Origin: JBBQXK01 sp038251625
GTDB taxonomy: Bacteria; Pseudomonadota; Alphaproteobacteria; Rhodobacterales; Rhodobacteraceae
Length of the DNA: 33,158 nucleotides
Direction of reading: 5' to 3'
NCBI GenBank assembly: GCA_038251625.1
Contig: JBBSBE010000035.1
Span: 1 to 33,158, forward strand
Shown here piece after piece: positions 8,078 to 17,277 of the stretch. The number at the start of each line of letters is the position of its first letter. The first letter of the stretch is position 1. The translations under genes and the position numbers were made by a program. The notes beneath the pieces were generated by a model, which saw nothing but the letters and a program-made list of their open reading frames with translations, was not told the origin of the DNA and did no database searches.

Positions 8078-8109
8078 CGGGGCGGCACCACGACGGGGAG
8101 GACACGCCG

Positions 8110-8760
8110 ATGACGCTGCAGATGATCGCGACCGCGCTGGCCGCGCACCGGTTGGAGGTGCTGGGCGGCTTCGCACCGGAACCGGGCGAGGCAGGGGTGC
8201 CACGCGGCACGGCGACCGTTCTGATGATTGGCCCCGGGCAGGGGTTCTGGCCCCATTTGACCGGACAGCCGGAATGGGGCGACGGCGCAACCGACCCTGT
8301 GGACCGCTGGTCGCGGCGGGTGATCGGGGGCGTGGCCTGCGATCTGGGGGCGAAGGCGCTGTTCCCGTTCGGCGGGCCGCCGTGGCATCCGTTCTACGCA
8401 TGGGCGCTGCGGACGGGGCGCGTGTGGGAAAGCCCGGTGCGGCTTTTGGTGCATGACGGGCAGGGCCTGTGGGTCAGCTTCCGGGGTGTGCTGGCGCTGA
8501 AGGAGGCGCTGGACCTGCCCCCGCCCCAAGCCGCCCCTTGCGAGGCCTGCGCCGGCAGGCCCTGCCTGACCGCCTGCCCGCCCGGCGCGCTGACCGGGGC
8601 CGGGTATGATGTGCCGGGCTGTCACCGCTATCTCGACACGCGAGCGGGGTTGGGGTGCATGGGCGAGGGCTGTGCTGTTCGTGCCGCTTGCCCGGTGTCA
8701 CAAGGATATGACAGGATGGCCGAACAATCCGCCTATCACATGGGGCAGTTCCACCGATGA
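8110..8760 (+). CDS. Ferredoxin-like protein with two cysteine clusters
   Basis: The 216-residue protein has an N-terminal region of about 130 residues with no motif I recognise, then a cysteine-rich C-terminal part. The first cluster is CEACAGRPCLTACP (CxxCx4CxxxCP), and four more cysteines follow in GCHRY, GCMGEGC and ACP. This pattern fits two [4Fe-4S] clusters, similar to the ferredoxin part of epoxyqueuosine reductase. The catalytic domain of that enzyme is absent, so an electron-transfer or uncharacterised role is more likely. The start was set at the ATG with GGGAGG 8 nt upstream. The stop overlaps the next gene's start in ATGA, so it is coupled to the SixA-like phosphatase. Confidence 0.8.
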   Translation: MTLQMIATALAAHRLEVLGGFAPEPGEAGVPRGTATVLMIGPGQGFWPHLTGQPEWGDGATDPVDRWSRRVIGGVACDLGAKALFPFGGPPWHPFYAWALRTGRVWESPVRLLVHDGQGLWVSFRGVLALKEALDLPPPQAAPCEACAGRPCLTACPPGALTGAGYDVPGCHRYLDTRAGLGCMGEGCAVRAACPVSQGYDRMAEQSAYHMGQFHR

Positions 8761-9260
8761 AGCGCCTGATCCTGACGCGCCACGCGAAATCCGCCTGGGA
8801 CGATCCGTTGACCCCCGATCACGACCGCCCGCTGAACGACCGGGGCAAGGCGGCTGCGGCGGACCTTGGCACATGGCTTGCCTCACGCGGGTATGTGCCG
8901 GATGTGGTGCTTTGTTCGGACGCCGAGCGGACCCGCAAGACGTGGAGCGGGGTGGCCCCTGCCCTGCCCGGCACGCCGGTGCTGGAGCTGAAGCCTGCGC
9001 TTTACCACGCGGGCGCCGACGTGATGCTGGCCGTGCTGCGCCATGCGACGGGCGACGCGGTGATGATGATCGGGCACAACCCGGGGATCGCCGAGTTTGC
9101 CCACAGGCTGGTCACGCGTCCGCCGCTGCATGAGGGCTTTGCCAAGTACCCGACGGGCGCCACGCTGGTGGCCGAGTTTCCGGTGGGAACCTGGGCCGAA
9201 GTGGGCTGGGGCATGGCGGCTGTGGACGATTTCATCGTGCCGAGGGAGTTGGTGGGGTAG
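8757..9260 (+). CDS. SixA-like histidine phosphatase family protein
   Basis: The 167-residue protein is a short member of the histidine phosphatase (RHG) superfamily. The catalytic motif LTRHAKS is at residues 6-12, and the second histidine lies in MMIGHNPG near residue 105; the Arg in DAERTRKTW also fits. The form with RHAKS and no long insertion is typical of SixA, which removes phosphate from phosphohistidine in signalling proteins. The actual target here is unknown. The ATG overlaps the ferredoxin-like gene by 4 bp. No terminator is evident downstream, only a short GCCCG/CGGGC hairpin near 9317-9331. Confidence 0.87.
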   Translation: MKRLILTRHAKSAWDDPLTPDHDRPLNDRGKAAAADLGTWLASRGYVPDVVLCSDAERTRKTWSGVAPALPGTPVLELKPALYHAGADVMLAVLRHATGDAVMMIGHNPGIAEFAHRLVTRPPLHEGFAKYPTGATLVAEFPVGTWAEVGWGMAAVDDFIVPRELVG

Positions 9261-9419
9261 GTGTCGCACGCGGGGACAGGTTTCGCGCCGTTACATTTCA
9301 ATAGGTTAGTGGGGCCCGTTAACCGGGCGTTCACAATTGGCGGTCTGGGCGCGCCTTGTGCCGGGCCGCAGTTTCGGGCATTGGACGGGGAACCATGCAC
9401 CACGAAGGGCTAGAACGCC

Positions 9420-9605
9420 ATGGACTACGCCGCCTCGGGCAATCCCAAGCTGAGCAAGGATCTTTCGCGCCAGCAGGACCCCAACCTCAAGAAAGCCAAG
9501 GACGTGAAGCCGAAGGGCAGCACGAAGAAGACGCGGGTGACGCCCGCCAAGGAAGAACTGCTGGCGCGGATGAAGGCGGCGGCGGAGGCCAAGCGCGACG
9601 GGTGA
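9420..9605 (+). CDS. Small basic hypothetical protein
   Basis: The 61-residue protein is rich in Lys, Ala and Pro, with no cysteines and no membrane segment. The sequence begins MDYAASGNPKLSKD and ends in a helix-prone stretch KEELLARMKAAAEAKRDG. I have the impression of similar small proteins in other Rhodobacteraceae, but no function is known to me. A nucleic-acid or ribosome-binding role would fit its charge but is inference. An AAGGG about 12 nt upstream is a rather distant ribosome binding site. Confidence 0.65.
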   Translation: MDYAASGNPKLSKDLSRQQDPNLKKAKDVKPKGSTKKTRVTPAKEELLARMKAAAEAKRDG

Positions 9606-9722
9606 ACGCCGATACCGGATGCCGCCTGCACATCGTGCTTCGTCAAAACAACCCCGAGTGGTATTCTTCCCAAGGGGTCACGGAATCAGTTTGATCACGT
9701 CTTCCTTGATGGAGGCTGTTCG

Positions 9723-10742
9723 ATGGTGGGGGATGGGTGTGCAGGATGGCCCGGCGCCGGGGGGCTGGCGCGGGCAGGAACGGTGCTGGCGCGTCTGGTA
9801 GTGATGGCCGGACTTGTTATCGTCGGTCTGCCGGAGCGGGCGGCCGCCGAGAGCGATGCGGTGTGTCGGCAATACGCGCAATCGGCCGTCGCGGCCTTTC
9901 GAGAAGCCCGCTCGCGCGGATGCCGTCTTGCGAGCACACGATGGCAGGACGATTCCAACGCTCATTACACGTGGTGCCGCGGCCAGCCGTCAGGGTTCGT
10001 GACAGCCGAGACGCGCGCCAGGGGGAACGAGTTGCTTGTCTGCCGGGGCGATCCGCAGGCGGTGCAGTGCAAGAACTATGCGATGCTTGCCGTTTCGGAA
10101 CAGATTTCCAATCTGGCCGGTCATTGCGGGTTCACCGGTTCACGCTGGCAGGACAACCTGGACAGCCACCTTGCGTGGTGCCTCGGGGTGTCGGTGGAGG
10201 CCGCGCAGCATGAAATTGACATACGCATCGCGATGCTGGGCACCTGCGCCCGGATCGAGCCTTATGTGCGCTGCGACGGCTATGCCCGCCGGGCCGTCGC
10301 GCAAGCCACCGAAGCGCAGCAACGCGGCTGTCTGTTCGGTGGTCAACCCGCCGGCCGCTGGAGCGCAACCTACGAGGACCATCTGGCGTGGTGCATAAGC
10401 CAACCGGCAGACGTCAGCAATCGAGAGACGTCGCAGAGGGAAGGCCCCTTGAGCCAGTGCCGGACGACCAATCCGATCGGCGCGACGACGCCTGCGCCCG
10501 AGGCCTGCACGGTGACGGCGCGGTTGATCAACCGCGCCTGTCTGAATGCCGATGGCACCGGGTCGTCCATCGTGCCGGGTTCGCTGAGTGCTGTCGGCTG
10601 TGGCGGAGCGGATGCTGCGGCCACGCTGCGCGCCAAGCTAAACTTTACGGCCAATGTCAGTTGCCTGAGCGACGGCAGCACGCCCGCGCCGGGGTGCTGC
10701 ACCTATTCCGTTTCCACGACGCCGGGCTGCGGCTGTCGGTGA
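9723..10742 (+). CDS. Secreted cysteine-rich protein with three internal repeats
   Basis: The 339-residue protein has a signal peptide (hydrophobic core about 22-36, probable cut after AAA at 42). Three homologous repeats follow at about 48-107, 116-175 and 184-246. Each reads C-x2-YA-x2-AV, then C, RW, a His, WC, a Glu/Arg segment and a final C, so each carries four cysteines and could form two disulfides. A fourth, different cysteine-rich domain (about 262-338) ends in CCTY and GCGC. It is probably periplasmic or exported. I do not recognise a named family and assign no function. GGAGG lies 7 nt before the ATG. It ends 18 bp from the convergent bztD. Confidence 0.82.
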   Translation: MVGDGCAGWPGAGGLARAGTVLARLVVMAGLVIVGLPERAAAESDAVCRQYAQSAVAAFREARSRGCRLASTRWQDDSNAHYTWCRGQPSGFVTAETRARGNELLVCRGDPQAVQCKNYAMLAVSEQISNLAGHCGFTGSRWQDNLDSHLAWCLGVSVEAAQHEIDIRIAMLGTCARIEPYVRCDGYARRAVAQATEAQQRGCLFGGQPAGRWSATYEDHLAWCISQPADVSNRETSQREGPLSQCRTTNPIGATTPAPEACTVTARLINRACLNADGTGSSIVPGSLSAVGCGGADAAATLRAKLNFTANVSCLSDGSTPAPGCCTYSVSTTPGCGCR

Positions 10743-10760
10743 TGACCGCAGCCGTGCGGA

Positions 10761-11555
<795 letters not shown>

Positions 11556-11566
11556 GGGGGCGCTCC

Positions 11567-12883
11567 TTATCGGTGATCGGTTTTCAGCTTGCGCTCAAGG
11601 TACATCGAGTACCGCGACATGCCGAAACACATGAGGAAGAAGAGGAAGCCGACGAAGATGTAGGGTTCCCAGTAGATCCCCTTCCAGTCGGTCGAGGCGC
11701 GGACGGCATCGGTGATGCCCTTCAGGGGGTCGAGAAGGCCCACGAACACCACAAGGGTGGTATCCTTGAAGAGCCCGATGAAGGACGACACGATGCCGGG
11801 GATCGAGATTTTCAGCGCCTGCGGCAGGATGATGAACCGCTGCGCGAGGCCGTAATCGAGGCCAAGCGCATTCGCCGCCTCGTACTGCCCGCGCGGCAGG
11901 GCGGCAAGGCCACCCCGGATCACCTCGGCGATATAGGCCGAGGCGAAGAGGGTGACCATGATGATGACGCGCAGGATGATGTCGAAGTTCGTGCCCGGCG
12001 GCAGGAAGTAGTTCAGAAGCAGCGACGCGGTGAAGAGCAGCGTGATCAGCGGCACGCCGCGGATGAATTCGATGAAGCAGACCGACAGATATTTCACGAG
12101 GAACATGTCGGACTGCCGCCCCAGCGCCAGCACGATGCCAAAGGGCAGCGACAGCGTGATGCAGGCGACGCCGATGACGATGGACAGCACGAAGCCGCCG
12201 AACTTGTCCGACCGGACGGGTTCGAGGCCGAGTGGGATGATCGACTGAAGCTGATCGGCGACGGCGCCCGACAGAAAGACCCAGTACGCCAGCGCAAGCA
12301 CGACGGCGCCCGCAATGCCAAGGGCGCCGTTGACGGGCGTCAGCACGGAATAGGCGAGCCAGGCCACGCCGAACACCGCGATGATGGACAGGATGCTCCA
12401 CACCGAGCCGCCCCAGAGCAGGAATACCGCGATGAAGGGGAAGGCCAGCGTGAACCACAGCATCTTGCGCGGCAGGCCGTTGAAGAGGACGGGTGCGATG
12501 GCCACGAAGAGCAGCGCGAAGGCGAGGACGGGGCGCCAGTAAAGGTCGTTCGGGTAGAAGCCGAACACGAACTGTGTCCAGCGTTCGCGCAGGACAGCCC
12601 AGCAAGCGCCGGTGGCGCCTTCGCCCCAGCGTTCTGTCACGATGCGGCGGCAATCCTGAATCGTTTCGGCGACCCAGACGCCGTGGCGGAACCACGGCCA
12701 GGCGTGGCTGAAGATCCAGTAGATCGCGAGGATGCCCAGGATGGTGAGCGTGGTGTTGAACCAGCCGGAGAAGAGGTTTTCCCGAACCCACTTGACCGCC
12801 CCCGCCTCGGTGACGGGGGGCGCCTTTTGCGGCAGCATGGAATCGCGGACGAAGGCGGCAGAATCTGCGTGCATCCCGCTCAT
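11567..12883 (-). CDS. bztC: Amino acid ABC transporter permease BztC
   Basis: The 438-residue inner-membrane protein has many hydrophobic helices and a C-terminal BPD_transp_1 domain. The EAA loop EAANALGLDYGLAQRFIILPQAL (split here as EAANALGLDYG and then FIILPQAL) contacts the ATPase. Like AapM/BztC it is much longer than simple GlnP-type permeases because of an N-terminal extension with extra helices (about 40-230). It pairs with BztB. The start ATG at 12883 has AAGGAG 8 nt upstream and lies one base after the bztB stop, so the two subunits are very likely translated together. Confidence 0.94.
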   Translation of the reverse strand: MSGMHADSAAFVRDSMLPQKAPPVTEAGAVKWVRENLFSGWFNTTLTILGILAIYWIFSHAWPWFRHGVWVAETIQDCRRIVTERWGEGATGACWAVLRERWTQFVFGFYPNDLYWRPVLAFALLFVAIAPVLFNGLPRKMLWFTLAFPFIAVFLLWGGSVWSILSIIAVFGVAWLAYSVLTPVNGALGIAGAVVLALAYWVFLSGAVADQLQSIIPLGLEPVRSDKFGGFVLSIVIGVACITLSLPFGIVLALGRQSDMFLVKYLSVCFIEFIRGVPLITLLFTASLLLNYFLPPGTNFDIILRVIIMVTLFASAYIAEVIRGGLAALPRGQYEAANALGLDYGLAQRFIILPQALKISIPGIVSSFIGLFKDTTLVVFVGLLDPLKGITDAVRASTDWKGIYWEPYIFVGFLFFLMCFGMSRYSMYLERKLKTDHR

Positions 12884-12884
12884 C

Positions 12885-14147
12885 TCAGCGCTCCTTCAGC
12901 TTGACGGTCGAATTGTAGATGTTCATCACGCCCGAAATCGTGAGGCTGATCGCCAGATAGATGAGCATCATCAAAAGCACGCATTCCAGCTCTCGCCCCG
13001 TCTGATTGAGGGTGATGCCGCCGAGCGTGCCGCGCAGGTCGAGATAGCCCACGGCGATGGCAAGCGAGGAGTTCTTGGTGAGGTTCAGGTATTGCGAGAT
13101 CAGCGGGGGCACGATCACCCGCATCGCCTGCGGCAACACCACAAGGTTCATCGTGCGCCCGGGGCGCAGGCCCAGCGCAAAGGCAGCCTCTGACTGGCCC
13201 TTGGAGATGGCGAGGATACCGGCACGCACGGCCTCGGCGATATAGGCGGAGGTGTAGAGGGTGAGCGCAAGCCAGAGCGCCACGAAGGAGTTCGAGACGT
13301 TGAGGCCGCCGGTGAAGTTGAAGCCCTGAAGCGTGGGGTATTCGACGTGGAAGCCCAGAGCGATCAGCACCGCCGCAATGGGGCCGAACCAGATCAGCAG
13401 GGATTTCCACCATGTGACGGGGCGATCCCCTGTCGCCTCTTGCACCTTGCCTGCATTGGCCAAAAGCGCGCGATTGGCAAAGAAGCTGCCCACCAGCACC
13501 GCAACGATCAGCAGAAAGTCGATGCCGATCTTGAAGATGACGATGTCGATATCGCCCAGCGAGCGGGAAAAGAGCGGATCGGGAATGGCGGTGTAGCGGT
13601 TGGTGATGGCAACGGAGTGGAAGAACTGCATCTGCCAGGCGGCCACACCGTCGGGGCCCGGCTTGTAGGCGTTGGGCGCGGGCATCGCCTCGATCAGGAC
13701 GGTGTAGATGAGGAGGATCCACAGAAGCAGCGGCACGTTGCGCATGACCTCGACAAAGACGGTCATCAGGCGCCCGACCAGCCAGTTCTTGGAAAGGCGC
13801 AGCACGCCCACAAAGGTGCCAAGCACCGTGGCAGCGGCACAGCCCAGCACCGCTACAAGCAGCGTGTTCAGAAGACCGATCAGAAGCGCGCGGCCGTGGG
13901 TGCTGTCATTGGTGTATTCGACAAGCCGCTGCGGGATGTCGTAGCCCGCGCGATTGTTGAGAAAGCTGAAGTTGAAGTCCTTACCCAGCGCGCCGAGGTT
14001 GCGGTAGGCGTTGTCCACCAGCCACGCCGCACCAGCCATCACCAGAAAGAACACAAGCACCTGGATCGTCAAAGACCGATACCGGGTATCGTAAATCAAC
14101 ATGCTCAGCCGAAAGGAATCCTTCGGCACGTCGGTGATCATTGCCAT
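12885..14147 (-). CDS. bztB: Amino acid ABC transporter permease BztB
   Basis: The 420-residue inner-membrane protein begins SFRLSMLIYDTRYRS, a typical BztB/AapQ N-terminus, then a first helix at about 28-45. The C-terminal permease domain has the EAA loop (SEAAFALGLRPGRTMNLVVLPQAM). It forms the membrane channel with BztC. The gene follows bztA after 137 bp that include a strong hairpin. The Shine-Dalgarno is weak (GGGG some distance upstream), so translation may be lower than that of bztA. A second in-frame ATG two codons on is an alternative start. Confidence 0.94.
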   Translation of the reverse strand: MAMITDVPKDSFRLSMLIYDTRYRSLTIQVLVFFLVMAGAAWLVDNAYRNLGALGKDFNFSFLNNRAGYDIPQRLVEYTNDSTHGRALLIGLLNTLLVAVLGCAAATVLGTFVGVLRLSKNWLVGRLMTVFVEVMRNVPLLLWILLIYTVLIEAMPAPNAYKPGPDGVAAWQMQFFHSVAITNRYTAIPDPLFSRSLGDIDIVIFKIGIDFLLIVAVLVGSFFANRALLANAGKVQEATGDRPVTWWKSLLIWFGPIAAVLIALGFHVEYPTLQGFNFTGGLNVSNSFVALWLALTLYTSAYIAEAVRAGILAISKGQSEAAFALGLRPGRTMNLVVLPQAMRVIVPPLISQYLNLTKNSSLAIAVGYLDLRGTLGGITLNQTGRELECVLLMMLIYLAISLTISGVMNIYNSTVKLKER

Positions 14148-14245
14148 CGCGTGTCATACCCCATCATGCCTGCCCGGGCGCATTTTCGCGCTCTCATGGC
14201 CCCGGATATCCGGTGGCGGGTCAGGCTAACCCCGTCTTCCGATAG

Positions 14246-14280
14246 GAAAAGGGCGCGCCACTGGCGCGCCCTTTCCGTCT
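14246..14280 (-). terminator. Hairpin between bztA and bztB, probable attenuator
   Basis: A perfect 12-bp stem (AAAGGGCGCGCC / GGCGCGCCCTTT) with a 3-nt loop lies at 14248-14274, ten bases past the bztA stop. On the minus strand it is followed by TTTTCC, a short T-run. It can act as a partial terminator or 3' stabiliser that makes more binding protein than permease, a common arrangement in ABC import operons. Confidence 0.65.
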
Positions 14281-14284
14281 TTGC

Positions 14285-15301
14285 TCAGCGGAAGGGCGGA
14301 GCGTACTGCAGGCCACCCTGCGTCCACTGCGCGTTCAGACCGCGCGCGAGGCCGATCGGGGTGCCCTCGCCGATGGTCGCGGCGAAGATTTCGCCGTAGT
14401 TGCCGCCGACGGCGATTGCGCGCTTGGCCCAATCGGCATCGAGGCCCATCATCGCGCCGAGGTCACCCTCGGTGCCGAGGAGGCGCTTCACTTCCGGGTT
14501 CGGCGAGTTTGCGGCCATCTCTTCGAGGTTGGCCGAGGTCACGCCGTATTCTTCCGCGCCCACGAGCGCGAAGAGGGTCCAGCGGACGATATCGTTCCAC
14601 TGGTCGTCGCCCTGACGCACCACCGGGCCGAGAGGCTCTTTCGAGATGATCTCGGGCAGGATGATGTGGCTTTCAGGATCGGTCAGCGCCGCACGGGTGG
14701 CCGCAAGGCCCGACGCATCGGTGGTATAGACGTCGCAGGCGCCGGTGCCGTACTGGGCCTCGGATTCCGCATTGGTTTCTGCCGGAACGGGCGTGTAGGT
14801 CAGGTTGTTGGCCTTGAAGAAGTCAGCCAGGTTCAGTTCCGTCGTGGTGCCGGTCTGGATGCAGACGGTGGCGCCATTCAGTTCCTTGGCCGACGAGACG
14901 CCCAGGTCCTTGCGGACCATGAAGCCCTGACCGTCGTAGTAGTTCACGCCCGCCCAGTTGAGCTTGAGGTCGCTGTCGCGCGAGAACGTCCAGGTGGAGT
15001 TACGCGCCAGCATGTCCACTTCGCCCGATGCAAGCGCTGTGAAGCGTGTCTGGCCGGTGGTGGGGACGAACTTGACCTTTGTGCCGTCGCCGAGAACGGC
15101 GGCAGCCACAGCGCGGCAGAGCGCGACGTCAAAGCCCGACCAGTTGCCGTTGGCGTCGGGCAACGAGAAACCCGTGAGGCCGGTCGTCACGCCGCAGTTC
15201 AATTCGCCGCGCGCCTTAACGTCCTCAAGGGTCGTTGCACCGGCTACGCCGGCCAGCGCTGCGGCGGCCGTCATCGTTGCCAAAAATGCCGTTGTTTTCA
15301 T
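14285..15301 (-). CDS. bztA: Periplasmic amino acid-binding protein BztA
   Basis: The 338-residue protein is the substrate-binding component of the importer. A signal peptide (MKTTAFLATMTAAAALAGVAGA) ends near residue 22, followed by a family 3 solute-binding domain (TLEDVKARGELNCGV at the start, then GFDVALCRAVAAAVLGD). Length matches R. capsulatus BztA. The start at 15301 has GAGG about 7 nt upstream; an in-frame extension further upstream is rejected because the signal peptide would be buried. As the first gene it is followed by a hairpin, which fits the excess of binding protein usually needed. Specificity for acidic amino acids and their amides is inferred from the operon type. Confidence 0.95.
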   Translation of the reverse strand: MKTTAFLATMTAAAALAGVAGATTLEDVKARGELNCGVTTGLTGFSLPDANGNWSGFDVALCRAVAAAVLGDGTKVKFVPTTGQTRFTALASGEVDMLARNSTWTFSRDSDLKLNWAGVNYYDGQGFMVRKDLGVSSAKELNGATVCIQTGTTTELNLADFFKANNLTYTPVPAETNAESEAQYGTGACDVYTTDASGLAATRAALTDPESHIILPEIISKEPLGPVVRQGDDQWNDIVRWTLFALVGAEEYGVTSANLEEMAANSPNPEVKRLLGTEGDLGAMMGLDADWAKRAIAVGGNYGEIFAATIGEGTPIGLARGLNAQWTQGGLQYAPPFR

Positions 15302-15373
15302 CGTTACCTCTTCCTGATGGTCCGCCCATTGTCGGGTCGGGTTTTTGTTCATTGCCCCGCGAAGGGCAACCTG

Positions 15374-15467
15374 TCGGGGAATTTCCCCGATGGCGCCTAT
15401 ACATTCGACCGAAGCCGTTCGAAAGGTCAAGTGCAACGGGGACTCTGGCAGAACCTTCCGAAGGTTC
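15374..15467 (-). promoter_or_regulatory. Inverted repeats upstream of bztA
   Basis: Two inverted repeats occupy the 5' region of bztA: TCGGGGAA-T-TTCCCCGA at 15374-15390 and GAACCTT-CCG-AAGGTTC at 15451-15467. The promoter should lie in or near this region; TATAGG on the minus strand (15396-15401) is a weak -10 candidate. The outer repeat could be an operator and the inner one a leader hairpin. No known regulator site was identified. Confidence 0.35.
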
Positions 15468-15529
15468 AGGGGCTTGGGGTACAATCGGTGAAAGATTGTG
15501 CAAGGCCGCCCTCAATTTGAGCAAGGTTC

Positions 15530-16234
15530 TTAGGCCAGCAATGCGTAGAATCGCCCCGCATCCAGCAGCGCCGCACGCTTTAGCGCGGCAGATTCGACCG
15601 CTTCTTCGTCGTGTCCCCAGATTTCGGCCTGCCAGTCTTCATCAATCCGAGACAGCGCAAAGGCGTCTTCCGGCGTCACGCGGCCCGCGGTGGCAGCAAG
15701 CCCGAGGACGAGCGAGCCCGAGATCGCCACAAGATCGTGAAGGGCGGCAAGGCCGAAGGGCGTAAAGGCCGCGACCTGCGCGTGGAGGGCGGCAAGGCTG
15801 GCGGGCGGTTGGGGCACGGGGATCACGCCGGTGGTGACGGTCAGCGGTGCGCCCTGGCCCGCGACCCAGGCGAGCAGCGGATCCCAGGCAGCGCCCTGCC
15901 GCGCAACCAGCGCCACGGGCCCGTCGGCGCGGTAGCACAAAAGATCCGTCCCGCCGTAACCGGCCAGCATCGCGGCAACCGCATCGAACTGCGGCGCCAC
16001 CTTGTCGATGGCCGAGTTCGCCATCCGGGTCAGCGGCATCGAGCCAGGGTCGATCTTGCCCGACTGCGCCTGCCATTCGTCGGCCAGCGCGGCGGCCAAC
16101 GCCCGCGTGGGCACCATCAGGGGGGCCTTGGCGGGAGTTTTCACAGGACGGTCATCCAGCCGGACGGTCCAGCCGCCCGGGACCTCGGCAGCACTTGCCT
16201 CGGTCCAGAAGCGCTTGGCCGTCCAGCCGCTCAC
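15530..16234 (-). CDS. ATP12-family F1-ATPase assembly chaperone
   Basis: The 234-residue protein matches the ATP12 family, which in mitochondria binds the F1 alpha subunit before assembly; the alphaproteobacterial versions are thought to do the same. Characteristic segments are WTVRLDDRPVKTPAKAPL near the N-terminus, ADEWQAQ, and the central DLLCYRAD followed by WDPLLAWV. The start is a GTG at 16234 that overlaps the rluC stop (GTGA). A longer in-frame extension runs through rluC in another frame and is not real. It is the last gene of a crcB-rluC-ATP12 cluster. Confidence 0.9.
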   Translation of the reverse strand: MSGWTAKRFWTEASAAEVPGGWTVRLDDRPVKTPAKAPLMVPTRALAAALADEWQAQSGKIDPGSMPLTRMANSAIDKVAPQFDAVAAMLAGYGGTDLLCYRADGPVALVARQGAAWDPLLAWVAGQGAPLTVTTGVIPVPQPPASLAALHAQVAAFTPFGLAALHDLVAISGSLVLGLAATAGRVTPEDAFALSRIDEDWQAEIWGHDEEAVESAALKRAALLDAGRFYALLA

Positions 16235-17277
16235 CGGATCGCCTCGAACGGGTCGGCGGGCACGTCGCTTTCCTTCCAGTCCAGAAGCTTCCATGTGCGC
16301 GCCATGTGATCGGGCAAGGGCGCCACGAACGTCATCTGCGCCTTGGTCACGGGGTGTTCGATGGAAAGCTGGCGTGCGTGGAGGTGCAGCTTGCGGGACA
16401 TGTCGCCGCCAAGGCCCGCGCCCCAGCCATCGCCTGCGTTTTCCTGCGCGGAACCGCCATACCTGCCATCGCCAAGGATCGGATGGCCGATTTCGGCCAT
16501 GTGGGCGCGCAACTGGTGGGTGCGGCCCGTCACGGGCTCGAGCGCCATCCACGACAGGCGGTTGCCGAGGAACCAGAGGGTGAAATAATCGGTCTGCGCG
16601 CGCTTGGCATCGGGGTAGTCGGCCATCTTGGCCGGGTGAATGGCGATCATCTTTTCGCCCTCGCCCCCCCTGCCCCGGCCCGGCGCCTTCATCAGACCGA
16701 ACTTGACCGACCCCTGCCGGGGATGCGGCACGCCCGCGACGACGGCCCAATAAATCTTGCGCGCCGCACGGTGGCGCAGCGCCTCGGAAAGGCCACGCGC
16801 CACGCGGTCGGTTCGGGCCAGCATCAGAAGGCCGGAGGTATCCTTGTCGAGCCGGTGGACAAGCTTTGGCGCTTCCTTGTAGCCGAACATCAGCGCGGGC
16901 GTCAGGCCGTCCACGTGCCGGTCACCCTGCCCGCTGCCACCTTGGGACGGCAGGCCGGGGGGCTTGTTCAGCACGATCATGTGCTGATCCATGAAGACCA
17001 CGGCATCCTGGATCATCTGTGCATCCGCCGCGCTGATCTTGCCGTCATGCGGGCGTTCGGGGGCGGGGCTGTCGGGCAAGGGCGGGATGCGGATCGCCAT
17101 GCCGGGGGCCACGCGGTCGGACGCCTTCACCCGGCCCCCGTCGACGCGAAGCTGCCCGGTTCGGCACATCTTTTCCACCGCCCCTTGAGTGATCTGCGGA
17201 AAGCGGCGCTTCAGCCAACGGTCGAGGCGCTGTTCGCCTTCGTCATCGGTGACGGTCAGGGTCTGTACGCCGCTCAT
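16231..17277 (-). CDS. rluC: 23S rRNA pseudouridine synthase RluC-like
   Basis: The 348-residue protein has an N-terminal S4 RNA-binding domain (about 16-62) and a RluA-family pseudouridine synthase domain (about 95-310). The catalytic aspartate is in HRLDKDTSG (Asp144), and TGRTHQLRAHMA and GDGRYGG are conserved downstream. Together these fit RluC, which modifies uridines 955, 2504 and 2580 (E. coli numbering) of 23S rRNA; RluD is the main alternative. The start overlaps the crcB stop and the stop overlaps the ATP12 start, so all three are translationally coupled. An Arg/Gly-rich loop (GRGRGGEGE, about 204-212) is an insertion. Confidence 0.92.
   Translation of the reverse strand: MSGVQTLTVTDDEGEQRLDRWLKRRFPQITQGAVEKMCRTGQLRVDGGRVKASDRVAPGMAIRIPPLPDSPAPERPHDGKISAADAQMIQDAVVFMDQHMIVLNKPPGLPSQGGSGQGDRHVDGLTPALMFGYKEAPKLVHRLDKDTSGLLMLARTDRVARGLSEALRHRAARKIYWAVVAGVPHPRQGSVKFGLMKAPGRGRGGEGEKMIAIHPAKMADYPDAKRAQTDYFTLWFLGNRLSWMALEPVTGRTHQLRAHMAEIGHPILGDGRYGGSAQENAGDGWGAGLGGDMSRKLHLHARQLSIEHPVTKAQMTFVAPLPDHMARTWKLLDWKESDVPADPFEAIR

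Noticed and set aside
7975..8109. N-terminal extension of the ferredoxin-like protein
   Set aside because: The ATG at 8110 has GGGAGG at ideal spacing, and the upstream bases are better explained as regulatory repeats.
15302..15484. N-terminal extension of BztA
   Set aside because: It would bury the signal peptide that starts at 15301.
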